Positions 1 through 8,721 of a DNA stretch of 64,000 nucleotides are shown one piece after another. Made by a program: the position numbers and the translations under genes. Each line of letters starts with the position of its first letter. Within the stretch, counting starts at the first letter, position 1. Under the pieces are notes generated by a model that had not been told where the DNA came from, did not search any database, and saw only the letters and a program-made list of their open reading frames with translations. The stretch is from Pseudomonas panipatensis (lineage in GTDB: Bacteria > Pseudomonadota > Gammaproteobacteria > Pseudomonadales > Pseudomonadaceae), in the NCBI RefSeq assembly GCF_900099785.1, contig NZ_FNDS01000003.1:124001-188000 (forward strand), read 5' to 3'.

Positions 1-2350
1 GTGGATCGTCGTAGGCCAGCACCGGGCCGTCGTTCAGCTCCAGCACTGCATCAATGCGTTGCAGCCAGGCCGGGTCCGGCGGGCTGGCGTGCGCGGCGCG
101 GATCTGCAGGGCCGGGCGTTCACGGCCGACCAGGCTGAAGCTGGCATAGTCGAGCGCCTCGAAGAGTGGGCGTAGCGCGGCGAAACGTGCCTGCACCTGG
201 TCTTCGACCAGGGCGAAGAATTGCCAGGGCAGTTCGACGGCGCTGACCTCCACGGCGGCATGCTTGAGTTCTGGCTGGCGTGACAGCGGGTCGACGGTCG
301 GCAGGGTCAGGGCGTTCACCCCTAAACCCTTGAGGAAGCGTTCGCCCCAGTGCATTGGCAGGAAGGCTTGGCCCGGCAGCAGGTTGTCGTCGCTCTGCAC
401 GGGCAGGACCAGGCTGCCGCGCCGGCTGGCCAGGCGCACCAGTTGACCGTCGTTCAGGTGACGCCGGCGCATGTCTGCCGGGTGCAGGCCGAGGCGGGCT
501 TCTTCGACATGGCCGAAGGCCTGGGCGAGGGTACCGGTCCGGGTCATGCCGTGCCACTGGTCGCGCAGGCGGCCGGTGTTGAGGATCAGCGGATAGCGCG
601 CTTCGCGTCGCTCCTGTGGCGCACGATAGGTCTCGGCGATGAACTGCGCGCGGCCGCTGGCGGTGGCGAAGCGCCCGTCGCTGTACAGACGCGGCGTGCC
701 GCGCTGTGCGCCGGCGGGGCGGGGCCATTGCTGCGGGCCGTCGCGGTCGAGCAGCGCATAGTCGATGCCGCTGATATCCAGGTCGCGTCCGCGGGTCAGT
801 TGCCGGTATTCGTCGAACACTGCCTGCGGCTGGTCGAAGGCGAACAGGCTGGGCTGTCCGGGGCGCAGCCGGCGTTCCAGGCGGCGGCCGAAGTCGCAGG
901 CAATGGCCCAGTCGGCGCGCGCCTCGCCGGGCGCGGCTATGGCGCGACGGACATGGCTGATGCGGCGTTCGGAGTTGGTCACCGTGCCTTCTTTCTCGCC
1001 CCAACTGGACGCTGGCAGCAGCAGATCGGCGTAGCGGCAGGTTTCGCTGCTGGCGAAGGCTTCCTGCACCACCACGAAGGGACAGGCTTCCAGTGCCTGG
1101 CGTACCTGCTGTTGGTTGGGCAGGGACTGCGCGGGGTTGGTGCAGGCGATCCAGAGTGCCTTGATGCGCCCGGCGCGTACCGCATCGAAGAGTTCGACGG
1201 CGGTCAGGCCCGGCGTCGCGGGCAGGTCGTCGACGCCCCAGTAGCGCGCCACCTCGGCGCGGTGCTCGGGGTTGGCGGCCTCGCGGTGGCCCGGCAGCAG
1301 GTTGGCCAGGCTGCCGGTTTCGCGCCCGCCCATGGCGTTCGGTTGCCCGGTGAGGGAAAACGGTCCGGCGCCTGGGCGGCCAATCTGCCCGGTGGCCAGG
1401 TGCAGGTTGATCAGCGCGCTGTTCTTCGCGCTGCCGGCCGTCGACTGGTTCAGGCCCATGCACCACAGGGAGAGAAAGCTCGGCGCGCGGCCGATCCATT
1501 CGGCGCAGCGTTGCAGGTCTTCCACGCGGATGCCGCAGATCTCCGCTACCGCCAGCGGGCCGTAGTCGCGCACCAGCGCCTTGAGTTCGTCGAAGCCCTG
1601 GGTGTGCGCCTCGATGAATGCGCGGTCGACCCAGCCTTCCCACAGCAGCAGGTGGAGGATGCCGTGGAACAGCGCGACGTCGGTGCCCGGCTGGATCGCC
1701 AGGTGCAGGTCGGCCAGTTCGCAGGTGTCGGTACGCCGTGGGTCGATGACGATGACTTTCATCTCCGGGCGTTGCGCCTTGGCTGCCTCCAGGCGGCGGA
1801 ACAGCACCGGGTGGGCGTAGGCCATGTTGCTGCCGGCGATCATTACGCAGTCGCTCAGCTCCAGGTCTTCATAGCTGCAGGGCGGGGCGTCGGCGCCCAG
1901 GCTGCGCTTGTAGCCGACCACGGCGGAGGACATGCACAGCCGCGAGTTGCTGTCGATGTTGTTGCTGCCGATGAGGGCGCGGGCCAGTTTGTTGAAGGCG
2001 TAGTAGTCCTCGCTCAGCAATTGCCCGGAGACATAGAAGGCAACGCTGTCCGGACCGTGTTCGCGGATGCTTTCGGCGAACACCGCGGCGGCGTGATCGA
2101 GGGCGCTGTCCCAGTCGCTTCGGCTGCGCGCCAGTTGCTTGCCCAGGCGTAGTTCCGGGTAGCGCGCGCGGGCGGCGAGGTCGCCACTGAGGTGCAGGTT
2201 GGCGCCTTTGCTGCACAAGCGGCCGAGGTTGGCGGGGTGCTCTGGGTCGCCGCGCACGCCGAGGATGCGTTCGCCGTCGTGCTCGATCAGGACGCCGCAG
2301 CCGACGCCGCAATAGCAGCAGGTGCTGGCGGTGGTTTGGGTAGAGGACAT
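1..2350 (-). CDS. nasC: Assimilatory nitrate reductase catalytic subunit, 3' end cut by window edge
   Basis: This molybdopterin oxidoreductase reduces nitrate to nitrite in the cytoplasm for nitrogen assimilation. The minus frame is open from the ATG at 2350 to base 1, about 783 codons, with the C-terminus outside the window. Residues 11-18 read CCYCGVGC, the N-terminal Cys-x2-Cys-x3-Cys of the [4Fe-4S] cluster, with the fourth cysteine in RLCSKGANLH, followed by a bis-MGD domain and the molydopterin dinucleotide-binding domain. It lies 34 bases after nirD and is probably co-transcribed with nirB-nirD under the attenuated leader upstream of nirB. In P. aeruginosa the equivalent gene is followed by cobA, which would lie left of this window. 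The symbol follows Pseudomonas usage; other genera call this enzyme NasA. Whether it has a C-terminal 2Fe-2S domain cannot be seen. Confidence 0.93.
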   Translation of the reverse strand, partial: MSSTQTTASTCCYCGVGCGVLIEHDGERILGVRGDPEHPANLGRLCSKGANLHLSGDLAARARYPELRLGKQLARSRSDWDSALDHAAAVFAESIREHGPDSVAFYVSGQLLSEDYYAFNKLARALIGSNNIDSNSRLCMSSAVVGYKRSLGADAPPCSYEDLELSDCVMIAGSNMAYAHPVLFRRLEAAKAQRPEMKVIVIDPRRTDTCELADLHLAIQPGTDVALFHGILHLLLWEGWVDRAFIEAHTQGFDELKALVRDYGPLAVAEICGIRVEDLQRCAEWIGRAPSFLSLWCMGLNQSTAGSAKNSALINLHLATGQIGRPGAGPFSLTGQPNAMGGRETGSLANLLPGHREAANPEHRAEVARYWGVDDLPATPGLTAVELFDAVRAGRIKALWIACTNPAQSLPNQQQVRQALEACPFVVVQEAFASSETCRYADLLLPASSWGEKEGTVTNSERRISHVRRAIAAPGEARADWAIACDFGRRLERRLRPGQPSLFAFDQPQAVFDEYRQLTRGRDLDISGIDYALLDRDGPQQWPRPAGAQRGTPRLYSDGRFATASGRAQFIAETYRAPQERREARYPLILNTGRLRDQWHGMTRTGTLAQAFGHVEEARLGLHPADMRRRHLNDGQLVRLASRRGSLVLPVQSDDNLLPGQAFLPMHWGERFLKGLGVNALTLPTVDPLSRQPELKHAAVEVSAVELPWQFFALVEDQVQARFAALRPLFEALDYASFSLVGRERPALQIRAAHASPPDPAWLQRIDAVLELNDGPVLAYDDP

Positions 2351-2384
2351 GGCGATCTCCCGCAGTCGGACAGGCAGGCCGGTA

Positions 2385-2711
2385 TCAGGCGCAGGCGGCG
2401 ACGTGCCTGAGCGCCAGCAGCACGCGGCCGTTCTCCACGCGCACCGGGTGGCGGTGCGCGCAACCGACGTCCGGGGCCACCGCTTCGCCGCTTTCCAGTT
2501 CGATCTGCCAGTTGTGCAGTGGGCAGGCCACCCGCTTGCCGTAGATCAGCCCCTGGGATAACGGGCCGCCCTTGTGCGGGCAACGGTCGTCGAGGGCGAA
2601 GACTTCGTCGGCGGCGGTGCGGAACAGAGCGATGTCGCCGCGCGGCCCGGCAACGATGCGCGAGCCGAGCGGGGTGATGTCTTCCAGGGCGCAGATATCC
2701 ATCCAGTTCAT
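2385..2711 (-). CDS. nirD: Nitrite reductase (NADH) small subunit, Rieske-type
   Basis: NirD is the small partner of the NADH-dependent assimilatory nitrite reductase, which makes ammonium from nitrite in the cytoplasm. The 108-residue product is a single Rieske-like domain with CPHKGGP and CPLHNWQ motifs, so both Cys-x-His and Cys-x2-His cluster ligand pairs are kept, unlike in some enteric NirD proteins that lost them. The ATG at 2711 follows GGGAGA at a normal distance. It lies 71 bases after nirB, with a 9-bp stem-loop in the gap, and ahead of the nitrate reductase gene, consistent with a nirB-nirD-reductase operon. Confidence 0.95.
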   Translation of the reverse strand: MNWMDICALEDITPLGSRIVAGPRGDIALFRTAADEVFALDDRCPHKGGPLSQGLIYGKRVACPLHNWQIELESGEAVAPDVGCAHRHPVRVENGRVLLALRHVAACA

Positions 2712-2744
2712 GGTGTTCTCCCGAGATACGGTGGCGACGTTCGG

Positions 2745-2767
2745 CCTCCTCCCGTCGAGGGAGGAGG
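2745..2767 (-). other. Intercistronic stem-loop between nirB and nirD
   Basis: A perfect 9-bp inverted repeat (CCTCCTCCC, 5-base loop GTCGA, GGGAGGAGG) fills the gap between the nirB stop and the nirD ribosome binding site. There is no following T-run on either strand, so it is not a standard terminator. It may stabilise or process the nirB part of the message and set different NirB and NirD levels; that is inference. Confidence 0.55.
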
Positions 2768-2782
2768 GCGCTTCAGGTGGGG

Positions 2783-5248
2783 TCAGGCCGGTTCCAGCTG
2801 TTGCAGAGGAATTCGCTCGAACTCCTTCTTCAGCTGCGGCTGTTCGATGCGCTGTTGCCAGGGGTCCTGCTCCAGCGACAGGGCGAACTGCAGGCGTGCG
2901 TGCAGCGCCTTGCGCTTTTCCGCGTCCTCCAGCACGGCCTGCTTGATGTGCTGCATGCCGACGCGCTGCAGGTAGTGCACGGTGCGCTCCAGGTAGAAGG
3001 CTTCTTCGCGGTACAGCTGCAGGAAGGCACCGCTGTACTCGCGGACCTCCTCGGCGCTCTTGAGCTTGACGAAGAACTCCGCGACCTCGGTCTTGATCCC
3101 GCCGTTACCGCCGATGTAGAGCTCCCAGCCAGAGTCCACGCCGATGATGCCGATGTCCTTGATGCCGGCCTCGGCGCAGTTGCGCGGGCAGCCGGAGACC
3201 GCCAGCTTGACCTTGTGCGGCGACCACATGTTGAACAGGTCGTGTTCCAGGTCGATGCCCAGTTGCGTCGAGTTCTGCGTGCCGAAGCGGCAGAACTCGC
3301 TGCCCACGCAGGTCTTCACGGTGCGGATGGACTTGCCGTAGGCGTGGCCGGAAGGCATGTCGAGGTCCTTCCAGATCGCCGGCAGGTCTTCCTTCTTCAC
3401 GCCCAACAGGTCGATGCGCTGGCCACCAGTGACCTTGACCATGGGCACCTTGTACTTGTCGGCGACATCGGCGATGCGCCGCAGTTCGGCGGGGTTGGTG
3501 ACGCCGCCCCACATGCGCGGCACCACCGAATAGGTGCCGTCCTTCTGGATGTTGGCGTGGGCGCGTTCGTTGATCAGGCGCGACTGCGGGTCGTCCTTGG
3601 CTTCGTCCGGCCAGGTGGAGATCAGGTAATAGTTCAGCGCCGGGCGGCAGGTCGCGCAGCCGTTGGCCGTGTTCCAATCCATGAAGCGCATGGCTTCGGC
3701 CATGGAGGTCAGGTGGTGCTCGCGGATGGCCTTGCGTACCTGCCCGTGGTTGAGGTCGCTGCAGCCGCAGATGGCTTTCTCGCTCTTTGGCTTGACCTCG
3801 GCGGCGCCGCCGACGGTGCTGATCAGGATCTGCTCCACCAGCCCGGCGCAGGAGCCGCAGGAGCTGGCCGCCTTGGTGTGCTTTTTCACCTCGTCGACGC
3901 TGAACAGGCCGTTTTCCTGGATGGCCTTGACGATGGTGCCCTTGCAGACGCCGTTGCAGCCGCAGACCTCGGCGCTGTCGGGCATGCTGGAGGCGCGGTG
4001 CTGGCCCTGGTGGCCGACGTCGCCCAGGCTGCCTTCGCCTAGACCGGCCGTGCCGAACATCAGGTGGTCGCGGAACTGCGCCACATTCTGGCTTTCGCGG
4101 ATCTGCCGGAAGTACCAGCCACCGTCGGCGGTATCGCCATAGAGGCAGGCGCCGACCAGTACGTCGTCCTTGATCACCAGTTTCTTGTAGACACCGCCGA
4201 TGGGGTCGGAGAGGGTGATGGTCTCGGTGCCTTCGCCGCCCATGAAGTCGCCGGCGGAAAACAGGTCGATGCCGGTCACCTTGAGCTTGGTCGAGGTCAC
4301 CGAGCCTTTGTAGCTGGCGAAGCCGAACTGGGCCAGGTGGTTGGCGCAGACCTTGGCCTGCTCGAACAGCGGTGCCACCAGGCCGTAGGCGATGCCGCGA
4401 TGGCTGGCGCATTCGCCGATGGCGTAGATGCGCGGGTCGTAGGTCTGCAGGGTGTCGTTGACCAGGATGCCGCGGTTGCACGGGATGCCGGACTTTTCCG
4501 CCAGCTCGGTGTTCGGGCGAATACCGGCGGCCATCACCACCAGGTCGGCCGGGACCACGTCGCCATCCTTGAAGCGCACCGCGCAGACGCGGCCTTCGCC
4601 GTTGTCCATCAGTTCGTCGGTGACGGTATTCAGGCGGAACTTGATGCCGCGTGCCTCCAGGGCGCTCTGCAGGAGTTTGCCGGCGGTGCGGTCGAGCTGG
4701 CGCTCCAGCAGCCAGTCGGAGAGGTGCACCACGGTCACGTCCATGCCGCGCTGCTTGAGGCCGTTGGCAGCCTCCAGACCGAGCAGGCCGCCGCCGATGA
4801 CCACCGCGTGGCTGTGGCGTTTGGCGGTGTCGATCATCACTTGCGTGTCGGCGATGTCGCGATAGCCGATCACGCCATCCAGGCGATTGCCCGGCACCGG
4901 CAGGATAAAGGGATTGGAGCCGGTGGCGATGAGCAGACGGTCATACTCGGCCTCGCTGCCGTCGGCGGCGATCACCCGGCGCTGGCGCCGGTCGATCTGC
5001 ACTACCTTGCGGTCGAGCAGCAGGCGAATGCCGTTTTCCGCATACCAGTTGAGGTCGTTGAGAACGATGTCCTCGAAAGCCTGCTCGCCGGCCAGCACCG
5101 GCGAGAGCAGGATGCGGTTGTAGTTGGGGTGCGGCTCGGCACCGAACACGGTGATCTCGTAGAGGTCCGGGGCGATCTTCAGCAGTTCTTCGAGGGTGCG
5201 GATGCCGGCCATGCCGTTGCCGATCAGGACGAGCTTGAGCTTTTTCAT
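2783..5248 (-). CDS. nirB: Nitrite reductase (NADH) large subunit
   Basis: NirB reduces nitrite to ammonium using NADH, in the cytoplasm. The 821-residue protein has an N-terminal FAD/NAD(P) Rossmann half (IGNGMAGIRTLEELL at the start and VIGGGLLGLEAANGL near residue 150), two BFD-type [2Fe-2S] modules (CGCNGVC with CGSC, then CGCSDLNHGQV with CATC), and C-terminal ferredoxin-like and siroheme/[4Fe-4S] domains with the ligand cysteines in CVGSEFCRFG and SGCPRNCAEAG. The length is normal for the family. The gene starts its operon and is preceded by a 270-base leader with a sigma-54 promoter, ANTAR-type hairpins and an intrinsic terminator, so it should be expressed only with nitrogen limitation plus nitrate or nitrite. 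Confidence 0.97.
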   Translation of the reverse strand: MKKLKLVLIGNGMAGIRTLEELLKIAPDLYEITVFGAEPHPNYNRILLSPVLAGEQAFEDIVLNDLNWYAENGIRLLLDRKVVQIDRRQRRVIAADGSEAEYDRLLIATGSNPFILPVPGNRLDGVIGYRDIADTQVMIDTAKRHSHAVVIGGGLLGLEAANGLKQRGMDVTVVHLSDWLLERQLDRTAGKLLQSALEARGIKFRLNTVTDELMDNGEGRVCAVRFKDGDVVPADLVVMAAGIRPNTELAEKSGIPCNRGILVNDTLQTYDPRIYAIGECASHRGIAYGLVAPLFEQAKVCANHLAQFGFASYKGSVTSTKLKVTGIDLFSAGDFMGGEGTETITLSDPIGGVYKKLVIKDDVLVGACLYGDTADGGWYFRQIRESQNVAQFRDHLMFGTAGLGEGSLGDVGHQGQHRASSMPDSAEVCGCNGVCKGTIVKAIQENGLFSVDEVKKHTKAASSCGSCAGLVEQILISTVGGAAEVKPKSEKAICGCSDLNHGQVRKAIREHHLTSMAEAMRFMDWNTANGCATCRPALNYYLISTWPDEAKDDPQSRLINERAHANIQKDGTYSVVPRMWGGVTNPAELRRIADVADKYKVPMVKVTGGQRIDLLGVKKEDLPAIWKDLDMPSGHAYGKSIRTVKTCVGSEFCRFGTQNSTQLGIDLEHDLFNMWSPHKVKLAVSGCPRNCAEAGIKDIGIIGVDSGWELYIGGNGGIKTEVAEFFVKLKSAEEVREYSGAFLQLYREEAFYLERTVHYLQRVGMQHIKQAVLEDAEKRKALHARLQFALSLEQDPWQQRIEQPQLKKEFERIPLQQLEPA

Positions 5249-5283
5249 GTCTGGGGCTCCCGTTCAGGAATCCGGAAAACAAA

Positions 5284-5320
5284 AAAGGCGTCCCGCTGGT
5301 TGCCCAGCGAGGACGCCTTT
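5284..5320 (-). terminator. Attenuator terminator in nirB leader
   Basis: On the minus strand AAAGGCGTCC, an unpaired T, then CGCTGG pair across a GCAA loop with CCAGCG and GGACGCCTTT, followed by a run of T. It sits only about 35 bases before the nirB ATG and after the promoter, so it must be read through for nirB to be expressed. Its left arm contains the last hexaloop hairpin (5311-5324), so the two structures exclude each other. Confidence 0.9.
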
Positions 5321-5370
5321 GTCCAAGTCCCGATCGATCGGGAAGTGCGGCCCTCGTCGTTGAGGTCCGC
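5311..5370 (-). promoter_or_regulatory. NasT-type antiterminator RNA (hexaloop hairpins) in nirB leader
   Basis: Reading the minus strand, P1 at 5370-5347 is GCGGACCTC, loop AACGAC, GAGGGCCGC; a middle hairpin at 5343-5328 is TCCCG, loop ATCGAT, CGGGA; and P2 at 5324-5311 is GGAC, loop AAAGGC, GTCC. All three loops have six bases with A at position 1 and G at position 4, the known ANTAR recognition rule. P2 overlaps the terminator's left arm. NasT, encoded in this window, is the obvious ligand. Two hairpins are usual; the extra middle one is peculiar to this leader. Confidence 0.85.
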
Positions 5371-5396
5371 GCTTTTGTAAATTGTTGCCAGTGTTA

Positions 5397-5414
5397 TTGC
5401 AGGTGCCGTGCCAA
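5397..5414 (-). promoter_or_regulatory. Sigma-54 promoter of the nirB operon
   Basis: The minus strand reads TTGGCACGGCACCTGCAA, a near-consensus -24/-12 element with GG and GC separated by 10 bases. The predicted start of transcription is near 5387, about 17 bases before hairpin P1. It implies NtrC-dependent activation; I did not find a clean pair of NtrC half-sites. Confidence 0.8.
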
Positions 5415-5518
5415 TTCCCTGGGAGGCGCATGGCGCGGGGCTTGGGGGCATTGCCGCGAGCGCTTCCCCGGGCTTTCGTGCACTGCCGTGAGGCGTGTGG
5501 AGTCGATCTGGTGCATGT

Positions 5519-7201
5519 TCAGTGCTGCAACCAGGCGAGTAGCAGCAGGAGGTTGGCCAGCAGGGAAACCAGCGCCAGGCCGCGCCAGAAGCGCAGCGGG
5601 TGGCGTGCCAGCAGCGGCGTCGGACGCAAGCCGGCTTGGCGCTCGCCTTGTTCCAGCGCCAGCAGGCATTCCTCGGCGGTTTCGAAGCGCTGCGCCGGGT
5701 CGCTGTGCAGCGCCCGCAGCAACCAGGTTTCGAGCCAGGCCGGCAGGTCGGGCCGATAGCGACTGGGCGCCGTCGGCTGGCCGAAGCGGGGGTGCTGGAA
5801 GGCCTCGATTTCACCGTAGGGATATTGCCCGCAGAGCAGGCGGTAGAGCGTGGCGCCGGCGCCGTAGAGGTCTTGCCGGGCATCTGGCGCGGCGCCCTGG
5901 AACGCCTCCGGCGCCAGGTAGGACGGTGTCCCGGGCAGGCTGTGCGGTTCGTCGCCGGACAGTCCGGGGCAGAAGGCCAGGCCGAAGTCGAGCAGGCGCA
6001 GCTCGCCATCCGCGCCGCGATGCAGGTTTTCCGGCTTGATGTCGCGATGCAGGATGTTGCGCCTGTGCAGTTGCCCGAGGGCGCGGAGCAGGCGCGAGGC
6101 GGTGTCCTGCCAATCGTTGAGGCTGAGCGGACCCTGCTGGTGCAGTTGCTCGGCGAGGGTTTGCCCGGGGTATTCGCGCATCACGTAATACAGGTGTTGG
6201 CGCTGCGGCAGGCCATGCAGCTCCGGGAAATAGCGCCCCTGCACACGGCGCAGGAACCATTCCTCCAGCAGCAGCGCCTGGGCGGCGCGCTGATCGTCCC
6301 GCAGCGCGCTGGGCAGCGTTTTCAGCAGCCAGGCGCGTTGCTGGCGATCGAGCACGCGGTAGATCAGTGACTGACGGGACTGCGCCAGGGTGCCCTGTAC
6401 CTGCCAGCCCTCGAAGTCCTGGCCCGGGCGCAGTAACGGTGGCAGCGGCCAGTCGCCGAGTTGCGCCAGGGTGTCCCCCAGGCCGCTCGCCGGCAGGTTG
6501 TCGATGCGCACCAGCAAGGCGCTGGCGTTGTCCTGGCTGCCGGCCAGGTGAGCCGCCCTGACCAGGGCGTCGACGCTGTCCTGGGGCGTCGTTGAGTCGC
6601 CGAGTATGCGGCGGATGCCCGCATCGCCCAGGCTGGCCCAGACACCGTCGCTGACCAGCAGGAAGGCCTGGCCGGGCTGCAGCTCGCCGTCGCGGTAGTC
6701 CACCACCAGATGCTGGTCGAGGCCGAGGGCGCGCTTGAGCACATGCTGCATGCCCGGTTGGTCCCAGACATGGTCCTCGGTCAGGCATTGCAACTGCCCG
6801 TCCTGCCAGCGGTACAGGCGACAGTCACCGACGTGCGCGAGGGTGAAGCGGCGGCCGCGCAGGATCAGCGCGGTGAGGGTGGTCAGCAGCGGCTGGCCTG
6901 CGCCGTTGGCGCGCAGCCAGCGATTCTGCGAGAGCAGCAGGCGCTCCAGGGCCTGGGCGATGGCCCAGGTCTCGGGCGTCGCATAGTAGTCGCTGGCCAG
7001 TGCCTGCACGGTCAGGCGCGCGGCCAGGCCGCCGTCGGCACATTGACTGACGCCGTCGGCCAGGGCGAACAACAGCCCCTTGCTGGCCGCCAGTGCCGCA
7101 GGCGGAGTGACCGCCCGCAGCGCGTCCTGGTTCTCCGCCCGTGGCCCGCAGGCGCTGGCCTGGGCGAAGCTGACCCGCAGGCCCATGCCGGCCTCAGACA
7201 C
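5519..7201 (-). CDS. PP2C-type phosphatase fused to Ser/Thr protein kinase, C-terminal membrane anchor
   Basis: One 560-residue polypeptide carries opposite activities. Residues 1-235 are a PP2C-like phosphatase with metal-binding aspartates in LADGVSQ (Asp49), VSDGV (Asp185) and GSQDN (Asp224). Residues 265-515 are a Hanks-type kinase with Lys294, HRDIKPEN at 385-392, DFG at 405-407 and APE at 430-432; the glycine loop is degenerate. A hydrophobic segment near 535-557 should anchor it in the inner membrane, and the kinase would face the cytoplasm. The GTG start at 7201 overlaps the last codons of nasA by 8 bases; an in-frame ATG lies at 7186. The overlap implies translational coupling to the nitrate transporter and so a role tied to nitrate use. 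Substrates are not predictable from sequence. Confidence 0.93.
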   Translation of the reverse strand: MSEAGMGLRVSFAQASACGPRAENQDALRAVTPPAALAASKGLLFALADGVSQCADGGLAARLTVQALASDYYATPETWAIAQALERLLLSQNRWLRANGAGQPLLTTLTALILRGRRFTLAHVGDCRLYRWQDGQLQCLTEDHVWDQPGMQHVLKRALGLDQHLVVDYRDGELQPGQAFLLVSDGVWASLGDAGIRRILGDSTTPQDSVDALVRAAHLAGSQDNASALLVRIDNLPASGLGDTLAQLGDWPLPPLLRPGQDFEGWQVQGTLAQSRQSLIYRVLDRQQRAWLLKTLPSALRDDQRAAQALLLEEWFLRRVQGRYFPELHGLPQRQHLYYVMREYPGQTLAEQLHQQGPLSLNDWQDTASRLLRALGQLHRRNILHRDIKPENLHRGADGELRLLDFGLAFCPGLSGDEPHSLPGTPSYLAPEAFQGAAPDARQDLYGAGATLYRLLCGQYPYGEIEAFQHPRFGQPTAPSRYRPDLPAWLETWLLRALHSDPAQRFETAEECLLALEQGERQAGLRPTPLLARHPLRFWRGLALVSLLANLLLLLAWLQH

Positions 7202-8405
7202 GCGCGGCGGTCACCGCGGCGCTGCCCCAGGTGGTCCGCCAGCGCTGTTTGACATTGTGCAGGCCGAACCAGGCGAGCACGCCGAGCGAGGCGAACAGCC
7301 AGAGGCCGAGCTGGTAGTCGCCGGAACTCTGCTTGATCGCGCCGAGCCCGGCGGTCAGGCAGAAGCCGCCGATGCCGCCGGCCATGCCGATCAGCCCGGT
7401 CATGACCCCGATGCTGTGGCGGAAACGTTGCGGCACCAGTTGGAAGACCGCGCCATTGCCGGCGCCCAGGCTGAGCATGGCGACCACGAAGAGGCTCAGG
7501 GCGGCCACGGCGCTGGGCAGATGGAAGCCGACGGCGGCGATGCAGACGGAGGCGACGGTGTACATCAGCAGCAGGCTGCGGATACCGCCGACGCGATCGG
7601 CCAGGGCTCCACCGAGGGGGCGCATCAGGCTCCCGGCGAAGACGCAGGCGGCGGTGTAGTAGCCGGCCTTGACCGGGTCCAGGCTGTACTGGTCGTGGAA
7701 GTAGCCGGGCAGGGTACTGGCCAGGCCGAGGAAGCCGCCGAAGGTCACGCTGTAGAAGAACATGAACCACCAGCTGTCACGGTCGGCGAGGGCTTTCAAG
7801 TAGTCGCCCACGGCCTTGGGCGCGGGCCGTTCGGGGGCGTTGCGGGCGAGCAGGGCGAAGGCCGCCAGGACCAGCAGCAACGGCAGCAGGGCGAAGCCGA
7901 AGACGTTCTGCCAGCCGAAGGCGGCAGCCAGGGCCGGGGCGAAGAGGGCGGCGAACACGGTGCCGGAGTTGCCGGCGCCGGCGATGCCCATGGCCTTGCC
8001 CTGGTGTTGCGCCGGGTACCATTGCGAGGCCAGCGGCAAGGCGACGGCGAAGGACGCACCGGCCATGCCCAGCAGCACGCCGAGCAGCAGGGCCTGGTGC
8101 AGGCTATGGATACCCAGCGTCCAGGCGCCGATGAGCGTGCCGATGACGACGACCTGGCCGCACAGGCCGGCGCTCTTCGGCGACCAGCGATCGGCCAGCA
8201 GGCCCATCAGGAAGCGCAGCACGGCGCCGGAGAGGATCGGCGTGGCGACCATCAGCGCGCGTTGCTGGGTGGTCAATTGCAGGTCGCTGGCGATCTGCAC
8301 CGCCAGTGGGCCGAGCAGGTACCAGACCATGAAGCTCAGGTCGAAATAGAGAAAGGCGGCGAACAGGGTCGGCGCATGGCCGGCTTTCCAGAAACTCGTG
8401 TTCAT
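7194..8405 (-). CDS. nasA: Nitrate/nitrite MFS transporter
   Basis: This 403-residue major facilitator protein of the nitrate-nitrite porter family brings nitrate into the cell for assimilation. It is hydrophobic throughout, with about 12 membrane segments. Both nitrate signature motifs are present, GAGNSG at 143-148 and GAGNGAV at 314-320, and the family arginines lie in LRFLMG and MRPLGG. The ATG at 8405 is chosen because GAGGTG precedes it at a normal distance; six upstream in-frame codons have no such support. The gene has its own sigma-54 promoter and attenuated leader, and its stop overlaps the start of the phosphatase-kinase gene, forming a two-gene unit. Confidence 0.95.
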   Translation of the reverse strand: MNTSFWKAGHAPTLFAAFLYFDLSFMVWYLLGPLAVQIASDLQLTTQQRALMVATPILSGAVLRFLMGLLADRWSPKSAGLCGQVVVIGTLIGAWTLGIHSLHQALLLGVLLGMAGASFAVALPLASQWYPAQHQGKAMGIAGAGNSGTVFAALFAPALAAAFGWQNVFGFALLPLLLVLAAFALLARNAPERPAPKAVGDYLKALADRDSWWFMFFYSVTFGGFLGLASTLPGYFHDQYSLDPVKAGYYTAACVFAGSLMRPLGGALADRVGGIRSLLLMYTVASVCIAAVGFHLPSAVAALSLFVVAMLSLGAGNGAVFQLVPQRFRHSIGVMTGLIGMAGGIGGFCLTAGLGAIKQSSGDYQLGLWLFASLGVLAWFGLHNVKQRWRTTWGSAAVTAARV

Positions 8406-8503
8406 TGAACACCTCATCAGCAACGGTTGAGGGCACCGGCAGGCTGCGCGCGTGGCAGTCAGCGGGTCGAGGAAGTCCTGCTGCCCCAGCGCCGGGGCAA
8501 ACG

Positions 8504-8553
8504 AAAAAGGCGCCGCGCCACCGACCGCCTGAGCGGGGTGGACGCGACGCCTT
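8504..8553 (-). terminator. Attenuator terminator in nasA leader
   Basis: On the minus strand AAAGGCG, CGCG and CACC segments pair with GGTGG, CGCG and CGCCTTT arms, with small mismatches, and T-rich sequence follows. It lies about 100 bases before the nasA start codon. The left arm includes the P2 hexaloop hairpin, as in the nirB leader. Confidence 0.82.
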
Positions 8554-8585
8554 TGTCGTGTTTCGGGTAACCGCCGTTGATTACC
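8545..8585 (-). promoter_or_regulatory. NasT-type antiterminator RNA in nasA leader
   Basis: On the minus strand P1 (8585-8566) is GGTAATC, loop AACGGC, GGTTACC, seven pairs including one G-T. P2 (8558-8545) is CGAC, loop AAAGGC, GTCG. Both loops follow the six-base A1/G4 rule, and P2 overlaps the attenuator's left arm. P1 begins almost at the predicted transcription start. Confidence 0.85.
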
Positions 8586-8599
8586 ACTGCATTGGCCAC

Positions 8600-8616
8600 A
8601 GCAAGGGCCGGGCCAA
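8600..8616 (-). promoter_or_regulatory. Sigma-54 promoter of nasA
   Basis: The minus strand reads TTGGCCCGGCCCTTGCT, matching the -24/-12 consensus with GG-N10-GC spacing and a perfect TTGCT box. The predicted start is near 8589. The remaining leader, 8406-8503, holds only the ribosome binding site and untranslated sequence. Confidence 0.82.
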
Positions 8617-8721
8617 TGAAAAGAAAATTAGAAAATTCAGATGCTTATGACGCCGATGGGGGAAATTCGCTGAACCAGAACAGGGCGTTGGCCGGTAGCA
8701 CATGCTCCCCCGTGGGGCGAC

